Source: Geitlerinema sp. S16 | GTDB lineage: Bacteria; Cyanobacteriota; Cyanobacteriia; Cyanobacteriales; Geitlerinemataceae | Assembly (NCBI GenBank): GCA_011390275.1 | Contig: JAABST010000043.1 | Span: 1 to 37,610, forward strand | Reading direction: 5' to 3' | Length of the DNA stretch: 37,610 nucleotides | In this document: one piece after another, positions 16,209 through 24,673 of the stretch | How the letters are laid out: each line of letters opens with the position of its first letter | How positions within the stretch are numbered: the stretch's first letter is position 1 | Position numbers and translations under genes: made by a program | The notes under the pieces: model-generated | Database searches by the model: none | What the model saw: only the letters and a program-made list of their open reading frames with translations | Told to the model about the DNA's origin: nothing

Positions 16209-18065
16209 ATGACGCGCAGAGCCGCTAAGGACGAAAAATCAATGGGTTGGATGCAGCTCCAGGCCGCAATGTATGGCATCACACAACGATTGCGTCACAC
16301 TTTGAGCCAATCATGGACACGCACGATCGCTACGAGCTTGGCGATCGTGCTGTGCGTCCTGAGCCTCAACGGTTGCGACCTCGAAGATTACCGCGTCCGA
16401 GCCGCCACCCCGCAACTCGTGACTGGCATCCTCGGCCCTCCCAAAACCTTTAACGCGGCTCTCAGTCAAGAATCGCCCAACATTTTCACCTATACCTACA
16501 GCGGTCTACTCGAAGCCAATGGCCTAACCGGCGAACTCGAACCCGCGTTAGCCGAGTCCTGGGAGATTTCACCGGATAAAAAGCGGGTGCGGTTTATCCT
16601 GCGCGAGGGGCTGCGCTGGTCGGATGGCGAGCCGCTGACGGCTGATGATGTGGTCTTTACCTATCAGCAGATCTACGCCAACGAAGCGATCCCCACCACC
16701 ACCCGCGATGTGTTGCGCGTTGGGGAAAGTGGGACGCTACCAGAAGTTAAAAAAATTGACGATCGCACCGTCGATTTTCTCTTGCCCGAACCGTTTTCGC
16801 CGATTTTGCGATCGCTCGGCAGCGAAATTTTACCGAAACACGCCCTCGAAGCCAGCGTCGCAACCCTCGATGCTGACGGCAAACCCGCCTTTAACTCCAT
16901 GTGGGACACCAAAACTCCACCGAGCAAAATCATCGTTAACGGCCCCTATCGCCTCAAGGACTACATCACCGGCCAGCGCGTCATTTTCGAGCGCAACCCC
17001 TATTACTGGCGACAGGAAAACCCCGATCGCGCCATGCCCTACATCGAAGAAATTGTCTGGCAAGTGGTGGAAAATCAGGACACACAACTGTTTCAATTTC
17101 GCGCTGGGAACCTCAGCTCTGTTGGCGTTGCACCGCAATATTTCTCCTTACTAAAACGGGAGGAAGAACGTGGAGATTTCACTATTTATGAAGATGGCCC
17201 CGCTCTTGGTACGACCTTTATTTGCTTTAACCTCAATCGCGGCAAAAATGCCGATGGTACACCCCTTGTTGACCCAATTAAATCCGCCTGGTTTAACACG
17301 CTCGAATTTCGCCAAGCCGTCGCCTACGGTCTCAATCGTCAACGCTCGATCGACAATATTTATCGCGGCCTCGGTGAACTGCAAGACTCGCCGATTTCGA
17401 TCCAAAGCCCTTACTATCTCCCGCCCGAAGACGGACTTCCCACCTACGAACACAACCCCGACAAAGCCCGCGATCTCCTCCAAAAAGCCGGATTTCGCTA
17501 CAACGACAGCGGCGAATTGTTCGATCGTGAAGGCAATCGCGTCACGTTTTCGCTGATTACCAATGCGGGCAACCAAGTCCGCGAAGCCCTCGGCGCACAG
17601 GTGAAGCAAGATTTAAGTGAGATCGGTATTGAGGTTAATTTCACGCCGATCGACTTTAATAATCTCGTTGGTAAACTGACCAACAGTCTCGATTGGGAAT
17701 GTCATTTGATTGGCTTTACCGGCGGCATTGAACCCCACGGCGGCTCGACGATTTGGTCAGTTGATGGGCGGCTCCACAGCTTCAACCAAGACCGCAGCGA
17801 TCCGCCATTGATCGATCGCGTCGTGGATGATTGGGAGCAGGAAATCGCCGATTTATACGTCCAGGGATCACGCGAATTTGACGAAGCCAAGCGACGCGAA
17901 ATTTACGGTAAAACGCAAATTGTCGCCCAGGAAAATTTACCGTTTATCTACCTGGTAAATCCGCTCTCAATGCAGGCCGTTCGTAATAATCTTGAAAATA
18001 TCCAATACTCTGCCCTGGGTGGTGCATTCTGGAATATTCATGAACTTGATTTCGCGGAGGAATAG
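16209..18065 (+). CDS. ABC transporter substrate-binding lipoprotein, family 5 (DppA/OppA-like)
   Basis: 618 residues. A basic N-region and hydrophobic helix end in the lipobox LSLNGC with Cys56 as lipid anchor. About 55 residues is long for a lipoprotein signal, so the true start may be Met21 (MYGITQRLRH, 16269). The mature part shows the SBP_bac_5 plan: GPPKTFNAALSQES, then EPALAESWEISPDKKRVRFI, the WSDGEPLTADDVVFTYQQIY motif, GPYRLKDYITGQRVIFERNP and YYWRQENPDRAMPYIEEIVW. It would capture peptides or similar solutes in the periplasm for the DppB-like permease encoded at 13988-14959. A strong hairpin follows the gene. Confidence 0.93.
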   Translation: MTRRAAKDEKSMGWMQLQAAMYGITQRLRHTLSQSWTRTIATSLAIVLCVLSLNGCDLEDYRVRAATPQLVTGILGPPKTFNAALSQESPNIFTYTYSGLLEANGLTGELEPALAESWEISPDKKRVRFILREGLRWSDGEPLTADDVVFTYQQIYANEAIPTTTRDVLRVGESGTLPEVKKIDDRTVDFLLPEPFSPILRSLGSEILPKHALEASVATLDADGKPAFNSMWDTKTPPSKIIVNGPYRLKDYITGQRVIFERNPYYWRQENPDRAMPYIEEIVWQVVENQDTQLFQFRAGNLSSVGVAPQYFSLLKREEERGDFTIYEDGPALGTTFICFNLNRGKNADGTPLVDPIKSAWFNTLEFRQAVAYGLNRQRSIDNIYRGLGELQDSPISIQSPYYLPPEDGLPTYEHNPDKARDLLQKAGFRYNDSGELFDREGNRVTFSLITNAGNQVREALGAQVKQDLSEIGIEVNFTPIDFNNLVGKLTNSLDWECHLIGFTGGIEPHGGSTIWSVDGRLHSFNQDRSDPPLIDRVVDDWEQEIADLYVQGSREFDEAKRREIYGKTQIVAQENLPFIYLVNPLSMQAVRNNLENIQYSALGGAFWNIHELDFAEE

Positions 18066-18103
18066 GCCGGAATACGTAAGCGAAGGTAATAAATAGTAAC
18101 TTC

Positions 18104-18136
18104 AGACCTTTGAGGTTTTGGAAACCTCAAAGGTCT
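18104..18136 (+). terminator. 15-bp perfect hairpin after the binding-protein gene
   Basis: AGACCTTTGAGGTTT (18104-18118) pairs perfectly with AAACCTCAAAGGTCT (18122-18136) around a three-base loop, 39 bp after the stop. No T-run follows, so it is either an RNA-stabilising end or a member of the dispersed AGACCTTTGAGG-type palindromes common in cyanobacteria. It works on either strand. Confidence 0.65.
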
Positions 18137-18230
18137 CATTCCCCGCGATCAATCCATTTTTTAACTTGGGCTACTTAGAAATGACGCTCACTCGGTTTAA
18201 CCGATCACGACCGATCGCTGCTGTCTCATT

Positions 18231-19397
18231 GTGATTGACGTGAACGAGATCCCCGATCCCGCTGATTCCACTACGACAAATGAGTCGATCGCATCGCCGA
18301 TCGCCTTACCAAGCCTCGCTGATCGCTATCAGGTCGATCGCATTCTCGGCACAAACGCCACGGGCGGGCGCGTCACCTACCTTGCCAACGCGATCGATCC
18401 CCATCAATCTGACTCTGAACCCAAACCGCCCCAAATCGTAATCAAAGAATTCCAATTCGCCAAAACCGGCAATAGCTGGCAGGGCTACGACGCGATCGCC
18501 CGCGAGTTCGAGATTTTGCGGGCGATCGACCATCCCGGCATTCCGCGCTACATCGAACAATTCGAGACCGATCGCGCCGTCTACCTCGTCCAAGCTTACA
18601 AAGACGCGCCAACCCTCGCCCAGCGGATCGTCAACCCAGCCACGTCATCAGACCTCGCCGCCGTTCACCAAGCGGCGATCGACCTGCTCGAAATCCTGAC
18701 CTATCTCCAAAGCCGCACCCCGCCGATTTTGCACCGTGACCTCAAGCCCGAAAACATCCTACTATCCGATACTGGCGAGATCTTTCTCGTGGATTTTGGC
18801 TTTGCGCGACGCGGCATAAGTGGTGTCGGCGACGGAGCAGCGTCGAGTCTAGTGCGTGGAACGATGGGGTTTATGGCTCCCGAGCAGATCTTAAATCGAC
18901 CATTAACCGCAGCAACGGATTTATACGGCTTGGGGGCGACGCTGGTGTGTTGGCTGACGGGGACGCCGAGTGATCGCGTCGGGGACTGGATCGGCGAGGG
19001 GTTTCGCCTGGACGTCGATCGCGCCGTGCCGCAGTTGTCCCGTCCGGCGCGACAGTGGTTGGCAAAGCTGGTCGCTCCCGAGGTGAGCGATCGCTTTGAC
19101 AGTGCGCGATCGGCGCTGGAGACGTTACGGTTAGTTTCGTTTGAGCGGGAATTTGAACCGGATCACGATGATCCCGAACCCAGCGCGACCACGACAGTAC
19201 CACTGGCTTTCATGAATACTACGGCTCAGAGTTTGCAAGAACTCCAGCGATCATTGGGGGTCTTACCGATGCGGCGTTTGGTGCTTTTAGCGATCGCGTC
19301 CGGGGCGTTTATCTGGGGGGTCGATTTATGGTGGTCGCTGAGTGTATCGGCAGGACGGGCGATCAATGCGGCGATTCGATCGTTATTGTCCATATAA
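18231..19397 (+). CDS. Ser/Thr protein kinase (Hanks type) with C-terminal membrane helix
   Basis: 388 residues from GTG 18231. The kinase domain covers about 33-300 and is complete: Gly-rich loop RILGTNATGGRV, ATP-site Lys72 (IVIKEFQ), HRDLKPENILL with catalytic Asp170, VDFGFA (DFG 188-190), and the GTMGFMAPEQ activation end with APE at 216-218. An acidic linker and one membrane helix near 352-372 (VLLAIASGAFIWGVDLWWSL) follow, so the kinase faces the cytoplasm with almost no outside part and no PASTA or TPR sensor. It is upstream of, and co-directional with, the sigma/DUF1822/CHAT genes, 185 bp away, and might signal to them; that is inference. Confidence 0.92.
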   Translation: MIDVNEIPDPADSTTTNESIASPIALPSLADRYQVDRILGTNATGGRVTYLANAIDPHQSDSEPKPPQIVIKEFQFAKTGNSWQGYDAIAREFEILRAIDHPGIPRYIEQFETDRAVYLVQAYKDAPTLAQRIVNPATSSDLAAVHQAAIDLLEILTYLQSRTPPILHRDLKPENILLSDTGEIFLVDFGFARRGISGVGDGAASSLVRGTMGFMAPEQILNRPLTAATDLYGLGATLVCWLTGTPSDRVGDWIGEGFRLDVDRAVPQLSRPARQWLAKLVAPEVSDRFDSARSALETLRLVSFEREFEPDHDDPEPSATTTVPLAFMNTTAQSLQELQRSLGVLPMRRLVLLAIASGAFIWGVDLWWSLSVSAGRAINAAIRSLLSI

Positions 19398-19582
19398 ACC
19401 GAGATCAGATACTCGTAGCGCAGGAGTCCTCGCCTGCCCCGAACTTCCCGTCTGAAATCAAGCCAAAATAAATTTATTGCAAAGTTGCGAAAAAACCTGC
19501 CATAGACTCCGATGTAGTTAATAGCGTCGGTGTAGGCGTCATTAACAAAATCAATCCAAGAACACGGATTTTAGTTATCTGA

Positions 19583-20311
19583 ATGCCCACCGAAACTGTT
19601 GTTGATCGTCGAAGCTTATACATGTCAACGCATCTAACTGAGTTTGATGATGAACTCCCATCGAACGCTAGCCCGCTCGATCGTAAATTGCACTACCTCG
19701 CCCGTAAAGCCCAACAGGAAACTCATCCAAGCAAACGGCGAGCTTACTATGTGACACGTCTCCTAACGACATTGCGACAATCCGGTCAACTGGCTCGCCC
19801 ACAACGCGGCTGTTATGGCTCATCCTATGAGGAAATTTACGCAGTTGCGTGGTCAATGACAGCAGAATATATATCTAAAAAGGTGGATGACTATCATCCA
19901 AGTAAAGGGCGCATTCTTCACTTGACCAACAACACTTTGAAATTTCGCTTTTGCACCGCAGTTACGGAATTTTTCAAGCTTCATGGCGCTCCAAAAAACT
20001 TCAAAGCTATACCAATCGAAGATCTTTATGGTCAAGAATCACTCAGGTATGAAGAATATGAACAGAATGGTCTCTGGGATGATCTGATTCAATTAGTAGA
20101 AGAAGATCCGGATGGCAGGTTTAAATCAACTTGTCTTAAGGGTAAGCCAGAAGCGACTTATCAACGAATTTTCCTGCTGAAGTGGCGAGATAAATATAAG
20201 TTACGCGAAATCGCCGAAAAATTCGATACGCGAATCACGACAGTACAAACACATTTAGATCGAAATAACCTGAAATTCAGAGACTACATTTGTAATTATT
20301 TTCAATCCTAG
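19583..20311 (+). CDS. Sigma-70-like factor of the DUF1822/CHAT gene cluster
   Basis: 242 residues. The middle (YEEIYAVAWSMTAEYISKKV, then a basic-aromatic stretch TLKFRF) resembles sigma region 2, and the end (RIFLLKWRDKYKLREIAEKF then DTRITTVQTHLDR) is a sigma-4-like helix-turn-helix. ECF-like proteins of this kind are repeatedly found in front of DUF1822 and CHAT genes in cyanobacteria. It would direct RNA polymerase to a few promoters, perhaps those of this cluster and the secreted CHAT protein. Start may be ATG 19583 or the in-frame ATG 14 codons later (MSTHLTEFDD). The gene is AT-richer than the kinase before it. Region 2 similarity is weak; the helix-turn-helix is more reliable. Confidence 0.72.
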   Translation: MPTETVVDRRSLYMSTHLTEFDDELPSNASPLDRKLHYLARKAQQETHPSKRRAYYVTRLLTTLRQSGQLARPQRGCYGSSYEEIYAVAWSMTAEYISKKVDDYHPSKGRILHLTNNTLKFRFCTAVTEFFKLHGAPKNFKAIPIEDLYGQESLRYEEYEQNGLWDDLIQLVEEDPDGRFKSTCLKGKPEATYQRIFLLKWRDKYKLREIAEKFDTRITTVQTHLDRNNLKFRDYICNYFQS

Positions 20312-20415
20312 CCGTTGCGTAAGATTTACTGAATCACTGCGATTAATATGCAAAGGCAAACGTCTCATCGATATTTGTCTTTAGACCTTAACCTATCCTG
20401 TGCTAGACAAAGTTG

Positions 20416-21606
20416 ATGTCCTTAAATATGTCTCCTGAATTACCTAAAAACAATGATCTTAGATCTAAATCTCGTGATATGAAATCTGGATTTTTCGACT
20501 CAGAACCGACGACTTTTGAATTGCCGATTACGTTTCTTGATCGCAACCGTGCTGCCGAGCTAACGTTGAATTGTGAAAGGGAGGAGCAAGCTGAGGAACT
20601 GTATCTCAATGCCCTCGCGACGCTGGCTGTCGCTCAGTATTGTAAATACGTTAGACTTGTACCCGATTTAGGCCGTAGCCAACTCTGGGATACGACGAAT
20701 TCTATGCGGTTTAATGGTCAGGGTCTGAGCGATCGCAAGGATATTGCAGATCTAGTATTAGAGGATGGGCGGTGTCTTGAATGTCGTCCCTATTGGGCGG
20801 GTCAAGCTGAGGTTTTTATCCCACACTCAAGCTGGGGAAAACGAGATGGATTCCTTGCGATCGAGATATCAGAGGAGTTAGATCAGGCACACATTACCGG
20901 CTTTTTGAAAAGTGTTGATCGTGAATTTATTCCCGTGGCAGAATGGTCAGATCTGAATGCTTTCTTTGAGGTGTTGCTCGCGGCTCCGAACACTCAGCCC
21001 TCATCGCTGGAACGTAGTACGAATCGCCTTGATGATTGGTTCTCTGGCCTGATGCGATCGGGATGGCAGGCATTATCAGAGATTGAGACACAGTTGGGCT
21101 GGCCATCGCCGGAATTAATGCCGAGTTTTCGATCAGCTCGTATTCACGCCGAGGATATAGGGCAGAGTTCGGAGCAAGCATTAGAAGTGCAGGCCAAATT
21201 ACTCGAATTTCCCGACGTTACAGAAATGAATGGAGAAAATGATCGCGATCGTCAGCATAAGCGTGAACCCGATACAAACCGTGTAATGCAGACGAACCAT
21301 GAGCGATCGCCGCTCGATCCAGCCCCTGCCCCCGCTTCAATCTTGCTCGGGCTGTGCGTCAAAACGCGAAAATTGCGGGAAGGTTTGCGAGAAGTCTGGC
21401 TTCAGGTCGTTCCCTCTGCTGACTGCGAGACCTTGCCAAAAACGTTAACGTTGTCCCTGCTCGATGCGTCGGGTGATGTGATCAATCACGCGAAACCGAA
21501 GGGAGGCGATTCGTTTGGCTTTCGGTTGGCCGTAGAATTGGGCGAACGCTTTAGCGTCCGTATCGCTCTGGGCGGTACTGAATATACTGAGCATTTTTTG
21601 GGTTAA
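20416..21606 (+). CDS. DUF1822 family protein
   Basis: 396 residues from ATG 20416; a TTG one codon earlier and an ATG at 20428 are alternatives. The DUF1822 pattern is visible: LPITFLDRNRAAELT, AEELYLNALATLAVAQYCKY, GRCLECRPYWAGQAEVFIPH, and the LDQAHITGFLKSVDREFIPV stretch. A variable Asp/Arg-rich linker (about 265-300) precedes a second compact part beginning LGLCVKTRKLREGLREVWLQ. There is no signal peptide or membrane helix, so it is cytoplasmic. The family has no known activity but is consistently encoded between a sigma-like gene and a CHAT protease, as here (48 bp to the next gene), which suggests a regulatory or sensing subunit of that system. Confidence 0.82.
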   Translation: MSLNMSPELPKNNDLRSKSRDMKSGFFDSEPTTFELPITFLDRNRAAELTLNCEREEQAEELYLNALATLAVAQYCKYVRLVPDLGRSQLWDTTNSMRFNGQGLSDRKDIADLVLEDGRCLECRPYWAGQAEVFIPHSSWGKRDGFLAIEISEELDQAHITGFLKSVDREFIPVAEWSDLNAFFEVLLAAPNTQPSSLERSTNRLDDWFSGLMRSGWQALSEIETQLGWPSPELMPSFRSARIHAEDIGQSSEQALEVQAKLLEFPDVTEMNGENDRDRQHKREPDTNRVMQTNHERSPLDPAPAPASILLGLCVKTRKLREGLREVWLQVVPSADCETLPKTLTLSLLDASGDVINHAKPKGGDSFGFRLAVELGERFSVRIALGGTEYTEHFLG

Positions 21607-21654
21607 ATAGACGGTAGGGGGTGGTCGTGATTCGGGTCGAATAACCCCCAGGCC

Positions 21655-23649
21655 ATGGCCTACATTACAACCATGAATCGTATGCCACCGACTTCGACCA
21701 AATCATCATGCTCTGCGTCACCTGACATACGCGCCCGCCTAGAATTTACCGGCTGGCTGGCGACGGGGGCTCATGTCGCTCTCGTCATCACCCGTAACGG
21801 ACAGACGGAAACGCGGTTACCGATCAATCTGTCGCCGCTCCAGGCGCTGGACTCAGACACAACTGATCACTGGCAAATATACCGTCAGTTAACGGGGAGT
21901 GAAGAGCAACGATCGCGGATGCAACTGATGGAGGTGTTTTACGAAAAGCCCTATAGCGCTCGGGTGCGGGACTGCCATCAGTCGGCGGAGCGCTTGGTGT
22001 CGGGGTTTAATCGCTGGTGTGCGGGTGCGGAAATGCAGCAACTTGTAACCCAACTGCGAACGCGCCTGAGTCCCGACGATCGCGCTCAGCTCTTGATCGT
22101 GGCGACCGATCCCCAGATCGAGCAACTGCCGTGGCAAAAATGGACATTGCTTGACGATTATCCCCACATCGAGCCGACGTTCAGTTCACCCCAGCTCTCA
22201 AAGTGTCCCGCTGGGGATGCGTCCGGGCGTGAGCGATCGACGGCTCGGATTTTGGCGGTGTTTGGCGACGGACGCAATCTCGATACGACGGCTGATCGTC
22301 GAGCCCTAGAGCAGATCGTGAACGATGCCGATCGCCATGCTGACAGCGGAGGGCAGCGAGCGATCGAGCTTGAATTTTTAATTGAGCCGACTCGCGTTGA
22401 GCTTGAGGAAGCGCTACACGAGCAGGATTGGGACATCTTGTTTTTCGCCGGTCATAGCAAAACCGAAGCCGATTCGGGGCAGATTTTTATCAGCGCAACG
22501 GAAATGGTGACGATTCAGAAGCTGTGGTATTCCCTGCAAACAGCCGCCGATCGAGGGTTGCGCTTGGCAATTTTCAACTCCTGTGAGGGTCTGGGAATTG
22601 CCAAAGGACTGAACACAGCTCGCATTCCGCAGATGGTGATCATGCGCAAAGCGGTGCCCGATCTAGTGGCGCAAAAATTTCTCCAGTATTTTCTCCATGG
22701 GTTCGCCCGTCAGGGGCTGACGTTGGCTGAAGCGGTGCGGGATGCGCGGCAACGTCTCGCTCACCTGGAGCAAGATCATCCCTGCGCGACCTGGCTACCG
22801 ACGCTTTACCAGCACCCTGAGGCCGATGTTTTAACCTGGGAGCAGCTCCTTCCCGCTCGGACTCGGGTGGAGGTTCCGCCTCGATCGTCTCCGGAACCTG
22901 TGCGATCGCAGCGCCAAAGCGTTCGTCGCGTTCGTCGAATGCAACTTAGGGTCATGGCGGGTTTGATCGGGCTGTCATTGGGCTGGCTCCTGACCGCGAA
23001 GCTGGCTCAGACAGTTGGTATGAAAGCGTTCAAGAATGAACAGTTGACCCTTGCAACCCATGCTTTCCAACTGGATGCGGTACTACGACCCCTAGCGGGA
23101 GAACCACGCTACAACCTAGCTCAGATTTACGATCGTCGGGCGTATGAGCGCAATCGAGCGATTGAGCTAATGAAGGGAGCGGCGACGCGCGGGTTTGTGA
23201 TGGCCTATTCCGAATGGGCGCGAATGTTGATGGATCGTAATGATGAGGATGATTTGGAGATGGCGATCGCCGTGATTGAGCGGGGATTCGCAATCTTGGC
23301 AACGCTGCCACCGGAGACGCCCAATCTCGACATCATCCGTGAGGGATTGTATGTCCAGCGAGCCTGGTGGTTGTTGTATAACAGCAAGCTAGATGACGCG
23401 GGACGCGATGCCCGCGAGGTGATTCGGACGTATTCGACGAGTGCGAAAGCCTGGTGTGTATTAGCAAAAGTTCAAATGGCTCAACAGAGAAAAGATGCCC
23501 GTGAAGCTTGGCAAAATGTTTATCGATATGCGGATCGTGGCCTGAAGGGTCAAAAAAACTGTTGGCTAGAGGCGGTCGCGTACCTTGATGAGCATTCTCT
23601 CAAAAGTTCTCCCGAAAATTCCATCGAAAAAAACACCCGAAACCCATGA
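21655..23649 (+). CDS. CHAT-domain protease with membrane helix and TPR-like C-terminus
   Basis: 664 residues. Residues about 95-400 are a CHAT (caspase/HetF-type) domain: IVATDPQIEQLPWQKWTLL, then ILFFAGHSKTEADSGQIFIS with catalytic His267, then LAIFNSCEGLGIAKGLNTAR with catalytic Cys310. Both residues are present, so activity is expected. A basic stretch (RRVRRMQ) leads to one membrane helix at about 432-450, so the protease is cytoplasmic. The outer part (about 460-640) has TPR-like helical pairs and would lie in the periplasm. Its stop overlaps the next gene (ATGA). Met7 is an alternative start. CHAT proteases cleave specific partner proteins upon activation; the target here is unknown. 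Confidence 0.88.
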   Translation: MAYITTMNRMPPTSTKSSCSASPDIRARLEFTGWLATGAHVALVITRNGQTETRLPINLSPLQALDSDTTDHWQIYRQLTGSEEQRSRMQLMEVFYEKPYSARVRDCHQSAERLVSGFNRWCAGAEMQQLVTQLRTRLSPDDRAQLLIVATDPQIEQLPWQKWTLLDDYPHIEPTFSSPQLSKCPAGDASGRERSTARILAVFGDGRNLDTTADRRALEQIVNDADRHADSGGQRAIELEFLIEPTRVELEEALHEQDWDILFFAGHSKTEADSGQIFISATEMVTIQKLWYSLQTAADRGLRLAIFNSCEGLGIAKGLNTARIPQMVIMRKAVPDLVAQKFLQYFLHGFARQGLTLAEAVRDARQRLAHLEQDHPCATWLPTLYQHPEADVLTWEQLLPARTRVEVPPRSSPEPVRSQRQSVRRVRRMQLRVMAGLIGLSLGWLLTAKLAQTVGMKAFKNEQLTLATHAFQLDAVLRPLAGEPRYNLAQIYDRRAYERNRAIELMKGAATRGFVMAYSEWARMLMDRNDEDDLEMAIAVIERGFAILATLPPETPNLDIIREGLYVQRAWWLLYNSKLDDAGRDAREVIRTYSTSAKAWCVLAKVQMAQQRKDAREAWQNVYRYADRGLKGQKNCWLEAVAYLDEHSLKSSPENSIEKNTRNP

Positions 23650-24647
23650 TGAAACAGAGGAAGCCGATCGCACAGCGTCCACTGATTCATATCCTCAAAC
23701 TTAAATTCATGCACCTTAGACTGTTCCGAACTGCCATTGATCGAACCGTCGTCGATCGCACCATCACGCTGATGATCCTGACCGCGATCGCCTCCGGTGG
23801 TGTACTCTATGCTCCCCGCCCGTCTCAAGCCGACGAGCGATCGGACTGTCTCGAAAGCGGTGTAATTATCTGTCCTGAGCGCGGTGGTGATCTCGACTGG
23901 AATGCGGCGACGATTCCGTATATCGTGCAGCCGCGTTTGACGAATCTGATCAATCGTCGTCCCACGCTGGAATGGGCGGCGGTTCCCGAGGCCGAAAGCT
24001 ACGCGATCGAGCTGACGGATGGAGTGACGGGCGATGTGGTCGTCTCGCTGCCCGCCATCACCGCGACCCGGATTGCCTATCCCGAGGATGCACCCGATCT
24101 CGAACCCGGCACGTACTACGAGCTAGAGGTCACGGCGAATACCGGGGCGGCGTCTTGGCAGGCAGCAATCAATGATGGTGTCGCGTTTGAGGTGTTACCG
24201 ACCGATCGCGCCGCAGACTACACCACGCAAGCTAACACCCACGCCACCTCACCCAACGTATTGCCCAGTCCGGGATCGGCGGCGATCGCACAAGCCGAGC
24301 TTCAACAGCAATTTGGCCTAAATCAGTTGGCCACTGAAACCTATCGTGAGGCGCTGGAACGGTCTGATCTTGACAGCGAGGAGCGTTTTGCGCTGTGGCA
24401 GCGGCTCGGAAACCTGTACTGGAATAAGCTTGAACTCGTGCCAGAGGCGGCGATCGCCTACGAGCAGGCGTACACGACTCAGCCCACGGGCGCTTTAGCG
24501 GAGCAGCTTGGTACGGCCATGCGATCACTGAATCAGCGGGAGCAAGCGTTAGCATATTGGGAGACGGCGATCGCGATCTATACCGCGAACGGTGATGCGA
24601 CGGCGGTGCAGCGGGTGACTCTGAAGCGCGATCGACTGCTCGATTAA
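23646..24647 (+). CDS. Exported protein with Fn3-like and TPR domains
   Basis: 333 residues, overlapping the CHAT gene by four bases, so translationally coupled. A long basic N-region precedes a hydrophobic helix (ITLMILTAIASGGVLYA) and a plausible cleavage site (PSQA-DE near residue 60); an inner Met (MHLRLFRTAI, 23709) would give a more usual signal. Residues about 95-185 have a Fn3-like beta-sandwich pattern (RRPTLEWAAVPEAESYAIEL). About 215-330 are TPR-like helices (GNLYWNKLELVPEAAIAYEQ). It resembles, in layout, the DUF928/TPR partners of cyanobacterial CHAT clusters. A periplasmic adaptor role is suggested by location and by the TPR-like outer part of the CHAT protein. Confidence 0.75.
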   Translation: MMKQRKPIAQRPLIHILKLKFMHLRLFRTAIDRTVVDRTITLMILTAIASGGVLYAPRPSQADERSDCLESGVIICPERGGDLDWNAATIPYIVQPRLTNLINRRPTLEWAAVPEAESYAIELTDGVTGDVVVSLPAITATRIAYPEDAPDLEPGTYYELEVTANTGAASWQAAINDGVAFEVLPTDRAADYTTQANTHATSPNVLPSPGSAAIAQAELQQQFGLNQLATETYREALERSDLDSEERFALWQRLGNLYWNKLELVPEAAIAYEQAYTTQPTGALAEQLGTAMRSLNQREQALAYWETAIAIYTANGDATAVQRVTLKRDRLLD

Positions 24648-24673
24648 TCGATTGGTGCGATCGGGGCTTGCGT

